From contig NC_088302.1 of NCBI RefSeq assembly GCF_032854445.1, positions 19,093,338 through 19,157,337 on the forward strand: DNA of 64,000 nucleotides, in the 5' to 3' direction. How positions within the stretch are numbered: position 1 is the stretch's first letter; every line of letters begins with the position of its first letter. Under the pieces are notes generated by a model that saw nothing but the letters and a program-made list of their open reading frames with translations, ran no database searches and was not told where the DNA came from. Both the position numbers and the translations under genes were made by a program. The stretch comes from Liolophura sinensis (taxonomy: Eukaryota; Mollusca; Polyplacophora; Chitonida; Chitonidae). Positions 1 to 11,621 of this stretch are shown in pieces.

Positions 1-210
1 TGGTTTCCCGGAAGCTTGGTTCGGCAAGTCCACTTTTCCTCCAGCCCGACGAACGGCGTAAAATATCCTAAAATGAACCTGTTATTCCTACCAGAACCAA
101 TTCTATAGTAACTATGAAGAATCCTTTCCTTGTTGGATGGGCAGTGGCAATTTCCTGGCCTAGCGCATGACAAAAAGCCTAACTGTATTTCCCTTATACT
201 TCTCATCGGT

Positions 211-515
211 GTACACAATCTCTGTAGGTATATACGCGAATACATTACACAATCTCTGTAGGTATATACAAGAATACATTACACAATTTCTGTACGTATA
301 TACTGAAATACATTACACAATCTCTGTAGGTATATACGCCAATACATTACACAATCTCTGTAGGTATATACGCCAATACATTACACAATCTCTGTTCGTA
401 TATACAAGAATACATTACACAATCTCTGTACGTATATACAGGAATACATTACACAATCTCTGTACGTATATATAGGAATACATTACACAATCTCTGTACG
501 TATATACAGGAATAC
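211..515. repeat. 34-bp minisatellite, about 9 copies
   Basis: Direct repeats of a 34-bp unit beginning ACACAATCTCTGTAGGTATA, with point differences between copies (GTAGG/GTACG, GCGAA/AAGAA/AGGAA). Because 34 is not a multiple of three, the same repeat is read in all three frames, which creates an open frame of about 100 codons at 167-475. I regard that frame as an artefact. Confidence 0.93.
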
Positions 516-1611
516 ATGGGTAGTTTAAATGACTTAAATGACATAGAGGTCACACTTTTTGCAATGTGTACAAAAATTTGGTATATGTGACGAATTTGGT
601 ATATTCTTAAATACATTGCCATAAACAAGAAAGTATAAAAACTAACAATTTAACACCCGTTTTTGTCATATGGAAGCTCAATTACACAGAGGTCTTGAAA
701 AAAGTTGACAAAACCCTCCAACTCCGTCTGATATTGTTCCCGAAATCGGACTGAGATTTTGTTGGAGTATCAGGGGACGGACGGGGGAGGGGGTGCATGC
801 ATCCTACTCGTTATGTGAAATGGCTTTTGGTACGTTACGGGCATTCTGCTTTAAAATTGTTCCTTCAGATTACCTCGACCAGATATACACAGGTACAGTA
901 GTCCTACAGTGTTACCATACTGGGTCGTTCATGAAATTGATCGTTATCAGACTTCCACTGGACAATTATAACGAGACTAAAACCTGCCCCACAAAGCGAG
1001 AGCAGAAGGCTTAGGACAAAGGCTTTGTTTGGGTTCAGCATTGTCCAAACCTCGCCATACACTGTCCCATTATCGCCGGCACGTGCTGGCCCATATCCAC
1101 AAAATGTCTTCTCTTTCTGTAGCAACACCTAGGATATTTACGGCCATTTAACTTAGGTTACTTTTCCCCAGAAAAATACGACCATAGCTTGAGACCGAAA
1201 AAAAGGACATCTTTACAGAATTCGCGGAGTGAAAATAAAGACTACGTCCAAAAATCAGCGCTTCTTAATCGCCGATTTTGCCACGTTTATTGAGTGAATA
1301 CGTTGTGACTCAATTTTGTTGACAAGATCTGTTTGAACATTGAGTCAAAGATGGCCAACACTTTCCACACCAACTTCCACAGCAAATTTAAATATAATAG
1401 TTACTTCAGCAATACAAATTAATGAAAAAAAGAGACAAGAATCTATACATACATTTAATCGGTCAGATGCTGGAAAGATGAGTTTAGGAAATTTCAGTAG
1501 CGATTGGTGTAATCCGAATTATTTAGAAATTATTTGGAGAGGCTTTTCCAGGATGAAGTCTATGTACCCTATTACCTATCATAACATGCAGCTATTTCAG
1601 CAGTGGACGAT
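516..1611. other. Unassigned stretch
   Basis: No repeat, RNA gene or protein-like frame recognised. Short open frames at 793-1014 (+) and 904-1128 (-) overlap on opposite strands and match no family I know. Confidence 0.5.
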
Positions 1612-1630
1612 GGGGGGGGGGGGGGGGGGG
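1612..1630. repeat. Poly-G tract
   Basis: Near-uninterrupted run of G directly in front of the SINE head at 1631. Such homopolymers are length-unstable and error-prone in assembly. Confidence 0.9.
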
Positions 1631-1884
1631 GAGGGTAGTCGAAGTGGTTAGCACGCCAGCGTGGCCTCTCAACAATGCGGTCGCTGTGAGTTCAAGTCCA
1701 ACTCATGATGGCATCCTCTCTAACCGTACGTGGGAAGGTCTGTCAACAACCTGCGGATGGTCGTGGGTTTCCCCCGGGCTCTACCCGGTTTCCTTCCATC
1801 ATTATCCTGGCCGCTGTCGTATAAGTGAAATATTCTTGTGTACGGCGTAAAAAACCAATCAAATAAATAAATAAATAAATAAAT
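1631..1884 (+). mobile_element. tRNA-derived SINE, family 1
   Basis: Near full-length copy of the commonest interspersed element here. It has a tRNA-like head with a box A-like GTGGTTAGC region and a box B-like GAGTTCAAGTCC, a body containing the conserved GGTCGTGGGTTTCC and CCGGTTTCCT blocks, a 3' block with GAAATATTCTTG and GTACGGCGTAAAA, and an AAAT tail. The AGTCGAAGTGGTTAGCACGC head differs from the 40321 copy. The family name needs Dfam or Repbase; it resembles tRNA-derived SINEs of bivalves. Confidence 0.9.
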
Positions 1885-2503
1885 GTTTCAGCAGAGTTTT
1901 GTGGTGACTTTAGCCGAGTCATTCATTCATGAACATGTTTGGGCGGCTGAACGGTTCTAGTAAATAGTATACGGGTCATTAAGGCTACAAGTGATTCCAT
2001 ATGAAGATATGAAGATTTCAGAACACTGAGCCTACTTTGAGATCATATTGCAGTTCCTATTTAGGTTGATGTCCATACGTGACACATGTAAGGCATACCA
2101 GTATGTTTAATTAAGGGACTTGCTGTCAACAACATTATGGAGTTGGTAACACCGCAATTTATTATCACACGACCAAACCCACTAGCTGGTTTGCCGTGAA
2201 TCATCACACACTCATACCCCCTCCTCCCCCCCCCCCCCCCCCACCCAAAAGCACCACTGGCTTAAAGGAGAAGATGCAGTATAGGCGAAAGTAAATCATC
2301 TCAAAGTTACGACAAGCGCAAATTCGCAATAACTGTAATAATTTTTGCGACACCTCGCCAAAAGTCGATGCAATCTTATACTGAAGCTCAGCGTTAAGTG
2401 AAATGCGCCATTTTAAAAGATAAGATGTCCACAGTTTGAAGGCTGATCGAACCGACCAACTGACAGACAACCAGAGCTACTGATAGAGCTACTTGTCGCA
2501 TCT
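1885..2503. other. Unassigned stretch with poly-C tract
   Basis: Contains a C-rich run at about 2219-2242. The open frame at 2204-2470 (-) runs through this tract and is probably not coding. Nothing else recognised. Confidence 0.5.
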
Positions 2504-2613
2504 AAGTGTATAGGGCTACCTTGTGGCAATTAGGCCTGTATAAGTATATATTTAATATAATTATATTTATAATTATATTTAGTATAATTACCACAGGGTA
2601 GCCCTATACACTT
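2504..2613. mobile_element. Hairpin MITE-like inverted repeat
   Basis: Two near-perfect arms face each other: 2504-2530 starts AAGTGTATAGGGCTACC and 2587-2613 ends with its reverse complement GGTAGCCCTATACACTT. About 56 bp of AT-rich, itself partly palindromic sequence (TTATATTTATAATTATA) lies between them. No protein frame is present. This is the structure of a small non-autonomous inverted-repeat element; no clear target duplication was identified. Confidence 0.75.
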
Positions 2614-2699
2614 CGTTTCACACCGAGTCCATACCAGAACGTAATTAAGCTTACATCCGTATATAGAGCAATCCGTAGGGTACAGCCACTTTGTATAAC

Positions 2700-3065
2700 A
2701 TACCTGTAGTGGTACAATACTTTGTAGTGCCGCTTAACCGTTTAAGTTTACCATCGTGCTTGTGGGTGTAATAATGCATGTGTATTGGTACAGTACTTTG
2801 GAGTGCCGCTTAACCGTTTACGTACACAACCTTGACTTTGGATGTAATAATGCATTTGAAGTGGTACAACACTTTGTAGTACCGCGTAACTGTTCGCGTA
2901 CACAGCCCTGACTTTGGATGTAATAATGCATTTGAACTGGTAAAATACTTTGTAGTACCGCGTAACCGTTCACGTATACAGTCTTGGCCTTGGATGTAAT
3001 AATGCATTTCAGGTGGCTCAGTACTTTGTAACGCTGCTTAACTGTTATAGTATGCCATTCCACCT
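2700..3065. repeat. 76-bp minisatellite, about 4.5 copies
   Basis: The phrase GTAATAATGCAT recurs at about 2768, 2844, 2920 and 2996, an exact 76-bp spacing. Each unit also contains ACTTTGTAGTRCCGCKTAACYG and CTTTGGATG. Minus-strand open frames of 65 and 81 codons follow the repeat and are artefacts. Confidence 0.93.
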
Positions 3066-3091
3066 GACCTAGGGCTTAATAATATAAAGGG

Positions 3092-3222
3092 ACTGGAAGG
3101 TCTGGCAACAACCTGCAGATGCTCAGTTGTTTCCCCCGGGGTCTGCCCGATTTCCTCCGCTCTCCACCGACGTATGAAACAAAAATCCTTGAGTACTGCG
3201 TAAACCACTAATCAAATAAATA
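3092..3222 (+). mobile_element. 5'-truncated SINE, family 1
   Basis: Starts inside the body (GACTGGAAGGTCTGGCAAC) and ends in CTTGAGTACTGCGTAA and an AAAT tail. It is flanked by a direct repeat AATATAAAGGG at 3081-3091 and 3223-3233, which I read as the target-site duplication. The head with the pol III boxes is missing. Confidence 0.8.
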
Positions 3223-3233
3223 AATATAAAGGG

Positions 3234-5530
3234 GCTGCTCTATACAGTTTTGACTATACATAATAATAGTTGAACTATGGCCAGTTCAGACAATTACTGA
3301 CCTCAGTGACTGGACGTAAACAGGCCATCATTGTTACTTTCTGTGAAGTGTGCTACTAACAACCTCTATACTCTCGTCATTGTATGCATATACAACATGT
3401 GGCACCGAATATAGATCAATATCATTGTGCGACTTTCGTTCAAGAGCTGATAACTTTCTTCACCAAGATCGTATATATGTATATCGGCTATATCACTCTT
3501 ATAACACCAACACCATCGCCGAACTTAATCGAATTTACTCTTGTATATCTGTCGTCACCATATTATTTTAGTTCAAGCGCTAATTCTAGATTGCCTCACG
3601 AGATTACGCTCGATTAAGACTTGAGAACCAGAAGCATACGGAACACTATATGGAGCTCGTGTGACATGTATATATGTCCCCGTTCCCCCCCCCCCCCCCA
3701 CTCCCCCAAGCTCTACCACTCTGAGACGCATTTTCTTTTTCTTTTAGCTAAAACAGGAAATGGATGTGATACAGGTGAAAAGATATTGAGAATTTGGGCG
3801 CAATACAGCAATTAATATGGCAAGAACACGAGCTGCTTTTCTTTAAGGCGTGCGATGCCAGAATTTGAGGACGTCATCCGCAAGCAGCGCTTAACTTAAA
3901 GCAAGCTAGAAATGTATTTCTTTCCAGGAAAAGACATTTGTGAGAATTAGCCTTAAGTTTGCCACGATGGAATAATTTAATCAATGTATTGCCTTTTGAT
4001 AGCAAAACACACAAAGAGTGGGTTCAAAACCGACTTTGGACCGAGATTTTTCGAGGTTTACCCCGAGCAATCTCGATTTCTCCACCCATAAAACAGACCA
4101 CCATCGTTTAAGTGAAACTTCTTGAGTATGGCCATAACCAACAGCCAGATAAATAAATACACTGATGAATATGTTTGTCTCTGAGCTTTAAGTAAATTCA
4201 TGAATTCTGTGTCACGGTGTAAATAGCACGGGCGCCAACAAAAAGTCAGACATCTTTGATGTTACGTGATTGTTAAAAACAATTAAGCATATATCGCTCT
4301 TTGCATATTCATCAGGCTAAATGAGGCAAACAATCGTGTCTATCACTGCCAAATACAGTCCAACTGTTGCCTGTAAGATGGTTCCGCGCATTTAAGATAT
4401 CTGCACGTTAGCTTGTACATAAACCAGAAAGACGTATATATGTATATTCCGCAAATGCTGGCTGTGTACCATTTCATCTGAAGAAGGTCAATTCATAATT
4501 ATTTACATCTGAATTGATAACAACAAATCCACTCACCATATATCACCAGAGAATAACAGTGTAACAAGAGCACAGCACACTGAGTGAGGAAGTCGTAGGC
4601 AAACTTCATCCTTCCACAGTCACGTAAATCCAATTCTGAACCCTTTCTGTCATTTGATGTAGACACAATGATAGCATGAGCTCATGTAAAGCTCCACGCG
4701 CCCTAAACCCTGGCGTCGCGCTTTGTCACACGTACACACATGCCCGGTCCAACCAGAGAAAAAAAAGAACACTTCTCATTACTCATCGCGTCCTTTGTTA
4801 CCTTGACAACTGGCTTGTCCCAACCACAGAAGTCTCTTTTTTTTCATTCTCACCCGCAACAATATACCATTATTATCTCCTACTAAATTTCATGCATCCA
4901 GTAAAAGTAATATAAAAAGAACGATGTGTGGGGATCGCCGATAAAAGTTTACCAGATCAATGTAAGTGATGAAGACGATGTTTATACAGGATGTGTTGAA
5001 ACTTTTCAGCCCATAAAACAAGGCATCCTCTGGGAGGAGTGCGTCAGTTTACGCTTAGCTGAGTCAGCCACACCCAGCGCGGCAGTCACCCAGCGGCGGT
5101 CAGACAGCGGCTTTGTCCACGTCCCCAATCTCGCACTTGAACCTTTGCCCAGATGCTCGTAATAACTGTACGTGTATATTGCAACACCGGCTCTCCAGAC
5201 ACTGGTCGATGCTCGCATGCAGCAAAACTGACCGCTCTAATAACAGAGCGCCCGAATTTTTAGGCAGGCAGTAGGAAATGATCCCGGCCTGAATAGTGGT
5301 TATAGTAGCGCTTATGCCTGCGCTGTCCCCGGGTTTGATAGATTACCCCGTCTACAGTCTTAACTCCTGTGTTTCGTACTCCTGCTTTCTGTACGCTAGC
5401 TGATCTGCACCAGTAGATGTCTGAGTAGTTGCGTAGCGTCCGCCGACCGTCAGACTGGCTGATGTACCGCGAGCCATGTGCCTTATGCTAACATAGCGGG
5501 CCACCGCGACGAGTGCATGTGAGGCGCTTG
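3234..5530. other. Unassigned stretch with one old SINE remnant
   Basis: Poly-C at about 3685-3699. A strongly decayed family 1 SINE 3' part lies at about 4050-4162, with CCCATAAAAC, AAACTTCTTGAGTATGG and a short AAAT tail. The part around 5030-5560 is more GC-rich than its surroundings and contains an AP-1 like TGAGTCA at about 5060. Open frames at 3350-3617, 4676-4915 and 4926-5162 are unrecognised. Confidence 0.45.
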
Positions 5531-5554
5531 CTACCGCTTTTGTCAGTTCCGATC

Positions 5555-5577
5555 ATGCAAATACCCCGGATATATAT
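5555..5577 (+). promoter_or_regulatory. Possible core promoter: octamer plus TATA box
   Basis: An exact ATGCAAAT octamer at 5555-5562 lies 8 bp upstream of TATATAT at 5571-5577, downstream of a locally GC-rich segment. An octamer just upstream of TATA is known from histone H2B and some Pol II promoters. No gene is recognisable downstream, so this is a motif observation only. Confidence 0.25.
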
Positions 5578-5599
5578 GGTCACTCAGGTCATCCACACA

Positions 5600-6632
5600 T
5601 ACTCAGACTACTGGTCATAATTCATGAAAATGGCAGTCCGCTAGTGGTTTGCATTTAACGGTATACTGTATCTCTAGAGTGTTATTTTTTTCCACCGCCA
5701 CTAGCTGTTTGTATTCCCGGTATGCCAGAAAAGAGAAAGGTACACCGGCTCTTTGCTCAGTCCGTCCTCTCCCCTCTAACACATGTTTTTGTTTATATCT
5801 GCTTGCCTATAACCCCCGCCCACAGGAACTGAGATAGGCGAAACATCGAATGAACGTGATAAAGTCTGGAAAAACTGCGAAATAGATTACAAGATACTCC
5901 AAGGGTAGATAAACTCTCCTGCTGTCCAAACCGTTATATACTGCATGAGACGGCTCAGACAGTCCCACCTAACGGAAAACGGAACTACGTTTCAACATAA
6001 TAACTTCGGAATTTTTTTTTCCACAAATAACTTAATCGGTTTCTATCTTGCGCAGGGGAGTAAAGTGGAACTTCCGACACCCCCCTGTGATGTATAAACG
6101 AGTGCTTATCCAGCTTTCCTTTGGTCTCTTAATCCAAGTTAATGTTGAATGCCTGTCGCTCCAGGACTATTCGGTCTGAAGTGTCGACGCAATTCCTCAA
6201 CTCATTTATCCTTTGTCTGGAATAAATCTAGGACCGTTAAAAGAAAAAAAGTTGCCCCATTATGAGAGTATTAACACCTTTGATGGGCTTCCCAGAGGTC
6301 CATGTTGCGGAGTGATGCTCATTGTTTCTGATAAACATTTCTCCAAATCAATTTGCTGCTGGAAATTCAGTTAATGTTTCATGTCATAGCCGTTCAGCGT
6401 CACTCCGTAACGAGGCTATATACTTGAGACGAAGCGCGGCTGTTTCATGTCACAGTGAAAATAAATAGCTCGAAAAATAAAAGCTGGTGTAAAATAATTA
6501 AAAACATATGCATTCAATAGAAATTCGCGTTAGTTTAAAGTATACAATAACTAACAACGAAGTGTTTCATGCTGTAACAAGACAGAAAGCAGCAAAAAAG
6601 GGAGAAGTCATCATGAAAAGTTGGAATGAATG
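5600..6632. other. Unassigned stretch
   Basis: No repeat or recognisable coding sequence. The frame at 5649-5837 (+) is unrecognised. Confidence 0.5.
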
Positions 6633-7012
6633 AATGAATGATTGCTTGATGTTTTACATCATACTTAACAATTTTTCAGTCTTATGACGACGAAGAGTCA
6701 TTAGGTGTGTGTACATATATATGTCTTCTTGTGCTGCCTCCACTGAAGTATCATGCCGAAGACATCATACATGACACCTCAACCAAGCTGACACCGGGCC
6801 AACCAGTCATGTTTCCTTGCTTTAACCTCTCAGTGCTCAGCAACAAATGCTGAGCCTTTGGTATGACCCGGGTTTGATCCCGGGTCTCCCGACTTTGAAT
6901 GAATGAATGAATGATTATGGCTTAACGCCACATCGGCAATATTTCAACCATATCGTTGCGACTCAGGACTTTGAGGCAGACGCTCTAACCATTAGGCCAC
7001 CGAAGCAGTCTC
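6633..7012 (-). mobile_element. tRNA-derived SINE, family 3, interrupted
   Basis: Reads on the minus strand from a tRNA-like head (reverse complement of 6975-7012, GGTGGCCTAATGGTTAGAGCG) through a box B-like region with GATCAAACCCGGG to a 3' end with ACTGAAAAATTGTTAAG and an ATTC tail. The head and the box B part are separated by the nested element at 6899-6966. Related fragments lie at 40093-40255, 41268-41515 and 41946-42117. Confidence 0.8.
6899..6966 (-). mobile_element. Short SINE end nested inside the family 3 SINE
   Basis: About 68 bp consisting of a GAAT repeat followed by ATTATGGCTTAACGCC and CGGCAATATTTCAACCATAT. It is bounded by the direct repeat GACTTTGA at 6891-6898 and 6967-6974, which fits a target-site duplication made on insertion into the older SINE. 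It is probably a strongly 5'-truncated copy of a further family. Confidence 0.75.
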
Positions 7013-7317
7013 ATAGAAATTATTTTATGTAACTTAAATTAACAAGTCATAACAAATGACTTTCTTTTTAAGTTGCAAAATAAAATCAGTAAAGAACGAA
7101 ACACATTTTATCGGCTCAGAAAATATAGCGAAATCCATGCCATGCATGGAGAAATTTAGAAAGTTCTCCTTAAGTGAATATCCCTTGGGTTTCTATGATG
7201 AAACAGATTAGACTGTTACAGCCCAATTTTCAGTTGTAACTTGCCATTTCTAATTAAGTATCTGTCAGTATGTAATGTCATGATTATACACGTATATACG
7301 GGCTACCTGTGATAATC

Positions 7318-7430
7318 TCATTTATTTATTTTATTTTATTTCATTGGTGTCTTAATATAGTACTCAAGAATATGTCCAGGTTAGACCCACGACCATAGGC
7401 ATGTTGCTGGCAGATCTTCCCACGTACTTT
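7318..7430 (-). mobile_element. Decayed SINE fragment, family 1
   Basis: ATTTATT tail, then CATTGGTGTCTTAATATAGTACTCAAGAATA and further on CACGACCATAGGCATGTTGCTGGCAGATCTTCCCACGTAC equivalents, in minus orientation with internal deletions. Confidence 0.7.
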
Positions 7431-7633
7431 TATCACAACAGAGCGTAGTGGATATTATTATATTCGCGGTTGTCAAACCAGCAATTCATATATTTCTAAG
7501 CCTTGTTATTCGCGCTCACTACAGCAGAAATTAAGTCGCAAATATTTTATCACAACAGAAACTCGTAAACACTTCCCACGATTGTCGTTGGCGTTTCACA
7601 TTTCTTAGACTGGTATTCGCCTTTATGATAGTA

Positions 7634-7967
7634 GTACAGTTGCACAGTTGGTAGAGCGCCCCCTTCGGGAGCAGTAGATCCAGGATCAATCCTGGGTCCA
7701 CTAACACCTAAGACTTTAAAAGTTGTAACTTCCTCGCTTGGCGTTCAGCATGAAGTGGATAGTGGTTGATCCGTATTAGTATAATGGCTCGTGCGGGCGG
7801 CTTACTTACCTTCGGTTAGTCGTCTCAGTGAAGCAGCATTAGATAACCGGTGGAAATCCGTCCTGCAACAAGGAGGTACATTACATATATTCTAAGGATT
7901 CCTTTGTCGTCATATGACTGATAAATTGTTGAGCACGACGTTAAACCCCAAGCACTCACTCACTCAC
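7634..7967 (+). mobile_element. tRNA-derived SINE, family 2
   Basis: Head with TTGCACAGTTGGTAGAGCGC and GATCAATCCTGGGTC (box A and box B-like). The body has the CTTCCTCGCTTGGCGTTCAGC and AGTCGTCTCAGTGAAGCAGC blocks. The end carries CGTCATATGACTGA, ACGACGTTAAACCCCAAGC and a CACT tail. It is flanked by a perfect 13-bp duplication CTTTATGATAGTA at 7621-7633 and 7968-7980. Confidence 0.93.
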
Positions 7968-8034
7968 CTTTATGATAGTAGAATAGATAGTTCACAAACT
8001 TAGTATTGGAGTTTTACTATAGAAGAGAGCATTA

Positions 8035-8850
8035 TTTCATAGTCTTGGTATTCGCTTTTATCACAGAAGAAAGCCAATCTCATTTCTTAGACTTTAATTG
8101 GTATTCGCTTTCATCACAGAAGAAAGCCGATCTCATTTCTTAGACTTTAATTGGTATTCGCTTTTATCACAGAAGAAAGCCAATCTCATTTCTTAGACGT
8201 TAATTGGTATTCGCTTTTATCACAGAAGAAAGCCGATCTCATTTCTTAGACTTTAATTGGCATTCGCTTTATCACAGAAGAAAGCCGATCTCATTTCTTA
8301 GACTTGAATTGGTATTCGCTTTATCACAGAAGAAAGCTGATCTCATTTCTTAGACTTTAATTGGCATTCGCTTTATCACAGAAGAAAGCTGATCTCATTT
8401 CTTAGACTCGAATTGGTATTCGCTTTATCACAGAAGAAAGCTGATCTCATTTCTTAGACTTTGATTGGTATTCGCTTTATCACAGAAGAAAGCCGATCTC
8501 ATTTCTTAGACTTGAATTGGTATTCGGTTTATCACAGAAGAAAGCCGATCGCATTTCTTAGACTTTGATTGGTATTCGGTTTATCACAGAAGAAAGTCGA
8601 TCGCATTTCTTAGACTTTAACTGGTATTCACTTTATCACAGAAAAAAGCCGATCGCATTTCTTAGACGTTAATTGGTATTCGGTTTATCACAGAAGAAAG
8701 CCGATCGCATTTCTTAGACGTTAACTGGTATTCACTTTATCACAGAAAAAAAGCCGATCTCGTTTCTTAGACGTTAATTGGTATTCGCTTTATCACAGAA
8801 GAAAGCCGATCTCATTTCTTAGACTTTAATTGGTATTCGCTTTTATCACA
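8035..8850. repeat. 53-bp minisatellite, about 15 copies
   Basis: Tandem array with unit TTGGTATTCGCTTTATCAC, AGAAGAAAGCCGATCTCATT and TCTTAGACTTTAA read in order (about 53 bp). Copies differ at a few recurrent sites (GCC/GCT/GTC, ATCTC/ATCGC, CTTTAA/CGTTAA/CTTGAA). The left edge grades into diverged copies from about 7560 and the right edge into diverged copies to about 9060. Confidence 0.95.
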
Positions 8851-9059
8851 GCAGCAAGTCGTGATTATTTCACTGATATGTCGTCATTCGCATTTATCAC
8901 TGCAGATATAGTCGTGGATGAATATTTCAAGGGATTGGTTTTCGCGCATATAAATGAACAATCTTTTTTTGCATTTCAGAAACATGGTGTTGGCATTCAT
9001 CAGAGCAAGAAGCCGGGAGCATTCAGAATTGCTACTCCTATTTAACACAGCAGGAAGTA

Positions 9060-9362
9060 TGAGTGTTATTTCACTTGGCCTCTTGAGATTCAAACTTGTA
9101 ACTATAGAGACAACCGTGAGCACTTTATAAAGCTGTGAATGTTTCAAAGGCATGCATGGAGGTCGATTCCAGTTATCACACTAGAATGTTTTTGCCTTTA
9201 TTAAAACAGATATATTTTTGCTCATTAATATGATAATTATTAGGGATAACTTATATTAAGCGCAATATGAAGAACTGAGGATTTGAGTGTTTGTGATTTC
9301 TTCATTTAAACGTTTTTATTGACATCAATGGAAATCAAAAATATATGCCGTGATGAGATATA
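9060..9362. other. Unassigned stretch
   Basis: AT-rich, nothing recognised. Confidence 0.5.
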
Positions 9363-9590
9363 CGAGGCCGAGGTGATTAGCGTGCTAGTCTCTCACCATC
9401 CGTCCCTCTGGGTTCAAGTCCAGCTCTGCAAGCTTCTTCGGTGGTATGTGGGAAGATCTGTCAGCAACCCCCCCGGGTTTCCTCGGGGCTGTGTCTGGTT
9501 TCCTCCCACCATAATGCTGGTCACCGCCGTATAAGTGAAATATTCTCGAGTACGGCGTAAAACACCAATCAAATAAATAAATAAATAAAT
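9363..9590 (+). mobile_element. tRNA-derived SINE, family 1
   Basis: Near full-length: head GAGGCCGAGGTGATTAGCGTGC, box B-like GGTTCAAGTCCAGC, 3' block GTACGGCGTAAAACACC and an AAAT tail. Confidence 0.9.
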
Positions 9591-9756
9591 ATATTCATGT
9601 TAACCACAACACCCCACGTTCGCGATGTATTTCATGTTAACAAATCATCCAAGAGAACACCTGTTTAATGACATTAATATTACTCTCTCCATTTATGTAC
9701 CAGTATATATAGGGTTTATGTTTATTCAAATAATTGCTTGGCGTGTAAGTCTACAT

Positions 9757-9890
9757 CTTATAGGTGGGAAAGTTCATCAGCAAGTTGCCAAAGTTCGGTG
9801 GTTTACCCCGGGCACTCAGTTTTTTTTAGAAAAGTCTTGAGTATGCTGTTAAAAAACAACAATCAATCACTCAGTCAATCAACTAAGTAT
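9757..9890 (+). mobile_element. Decayed SINE fragment, family 1
   Basis: Begins GTAAGTCTACATCTTATAGG, with GTGGGAAAGTTCATCAGC, GGTTTACCCCGGGC and GTCTTGAGTATGCTGTTAAA matching the body and 3' block in order. The tail has degraded to CAATCACTCAGTC repeats. Confidence 0.6.
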
Positions 9891-10899
9891 TTGTTCATTT
9901 TGTTTGCACTGATCAGAAACAATGCGAATTTTGTTCGTTTCATCCACACATTCATCCATTCATTCATTCGTTTCTTTATTCGTTCATTCATTCATTCATT
10001 CAACCGTTCATTTATTCTTTATTGATTCCATTCATTATTTCTTTCATTGTTCACGTATGCGTTTGTGGGCCTAAAGCGCGGATCACCGAACTATTCTTCA
10101 TTTCTTCCTCCTTGACAGAAGATAAATTATGCAGCCCCTTCTGACGTACAGTGGGAAAGGCGGAAGGCCTTATGGATGAGATTTGTTTCATGGGATATTT
10201 CAATGGCCCTGCACTTCTCTGTAAGACAAATCAGTAGGAGTTTAAGGTGGTTATATATCGCTAACTCGGTTATCCTTGACGCCTTATCTACATTATTGAT
10301 GAATTCGAGGATCCCTAGGTCACCCGTTTTCATTGGGGGCACGGAACGAGTCAATGTGAGTACATAGAAATGCACTTACATATAAAGCGCTGCTGAATCG
10401 TTGTGTTTCCCCGACCTACATGTATACAGGATCATTTCCTGGAAATGCAACACTTTCACAAGCATTTTAGTTTACGCTTGTAAGTATAAAACAACATTAT
10501 AGTGCTTTTACAAAATCTGCTTTTACGAAAAAAAAACTCCTTTTAACTCCTTTTTGTATGTCGTCGGTACGATGAAACGAGGATCACGTGGAAAAACACG
10601 AGTCAGTCAATTAATTAATCAATCACTCAATGTGTCAGTCAGTCAGGCGGTTGGTATATCAAACGACTGAATCAATCAAATGTATATTAAATAATATACA
10701 TTTATAATTACTCTAATTCAGTAGGTCTTGTCAGTTGTGTAGGGTGACTTCCGTAAGGCCTCAAATGATTTCATAAACTGCTCAAAAAAAAAAAAAAAAA
10801 TAGGCCTAGCATGCTCGGGTTACGGGAGGCGAACTAAACGCACAACTGAGGTTGTTATTATGATGACATGAATTCCTTTCTCTACAATTTTCATGTATC
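9891..10899. other. Unassigned stretch with ATTC-type simple repeats
   Basis: CATTCATT-type repeats at about 9948-10045, AATC/AGTC-type repeats at about 10595-10680, and a poly-A run at about 10783-10800. Overlapping frames on both strands at 10127-10375 are unrecognised. Confidence 0.5.
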
Positions 10900-11621
10900 T
10901 GTATACAAAACTCACGGAATGAATGCATTTTCTAAAATGTTTTCGATGATTTACACCGTGTATTTGATCTGCCATCCATCTTTTGTTGCGGTACTCCCAA
11001 CGGACTTGTCACTACTATAGCTCTACCTCCATTGCCCGATGGTATCTTTCATAGACTAGTGGCACCTGTCGTTGGTTGCGGACGACCCCAGCTTTAAGAC
11101 GCAGTACCATCATGTCACCAGGATATTCTGGTATCCGATTTCCATCAGTCATACAAAACTGTGATAGAGGCAAAACTTATCATACATTAGAGGCTTAGTC
11201 TGAAACTTAACTGCCATGAGAGCATCTGGTACAGAGATGTCATATTGGACGGTAAGAGAGCTCTCCTGGCTTGTCTGAACTCTGCTGATAACCAGTCTAA
11301 TATACTGTTCGGTGTACTTTCAACTCTATCATGGACGTCGTGTTTGCTCATCCAGTTTTGGGCGTCAGTACTCAGATCGAGGTGCAAAAGTTGCATACGT
11401 ATCTCAGGCATTGATACATTGCAATGTTCAGTAAATCACAACTGCAGATGAACTAATTGAAATACAAATACCTTTACAACATGACGATGTTTTTAATGGA
11501 AAAGTCTAGTCACCAGTCTAATGGAAAACAGTAAATTCAGCGAGAACGTAGCGTCTGAAGGACAACACACTCATTAAAATCCTTCTTTATAGATTCAATT
11601 GTTACAATATTATACATGCAC

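Noticed and set aside
167-475. 102-codon open frame
   Set aside because: Produced by the 34-bp minisatellite, which is open in all three frames.
8035-8850. CRISPR-like regular repeats
   Set aside because: Units follow each other directly without unique spacers, and the window is eukaryotic. The same applies to the 34-bp, 26-bp and 112-bp arrays.
10127-10375. 82-codon minus-strand frame that looked moderately protein-like
   Set aside because: The opposite strand is open over the same bases, and I could not connect either to a family or to neighbouring exons.
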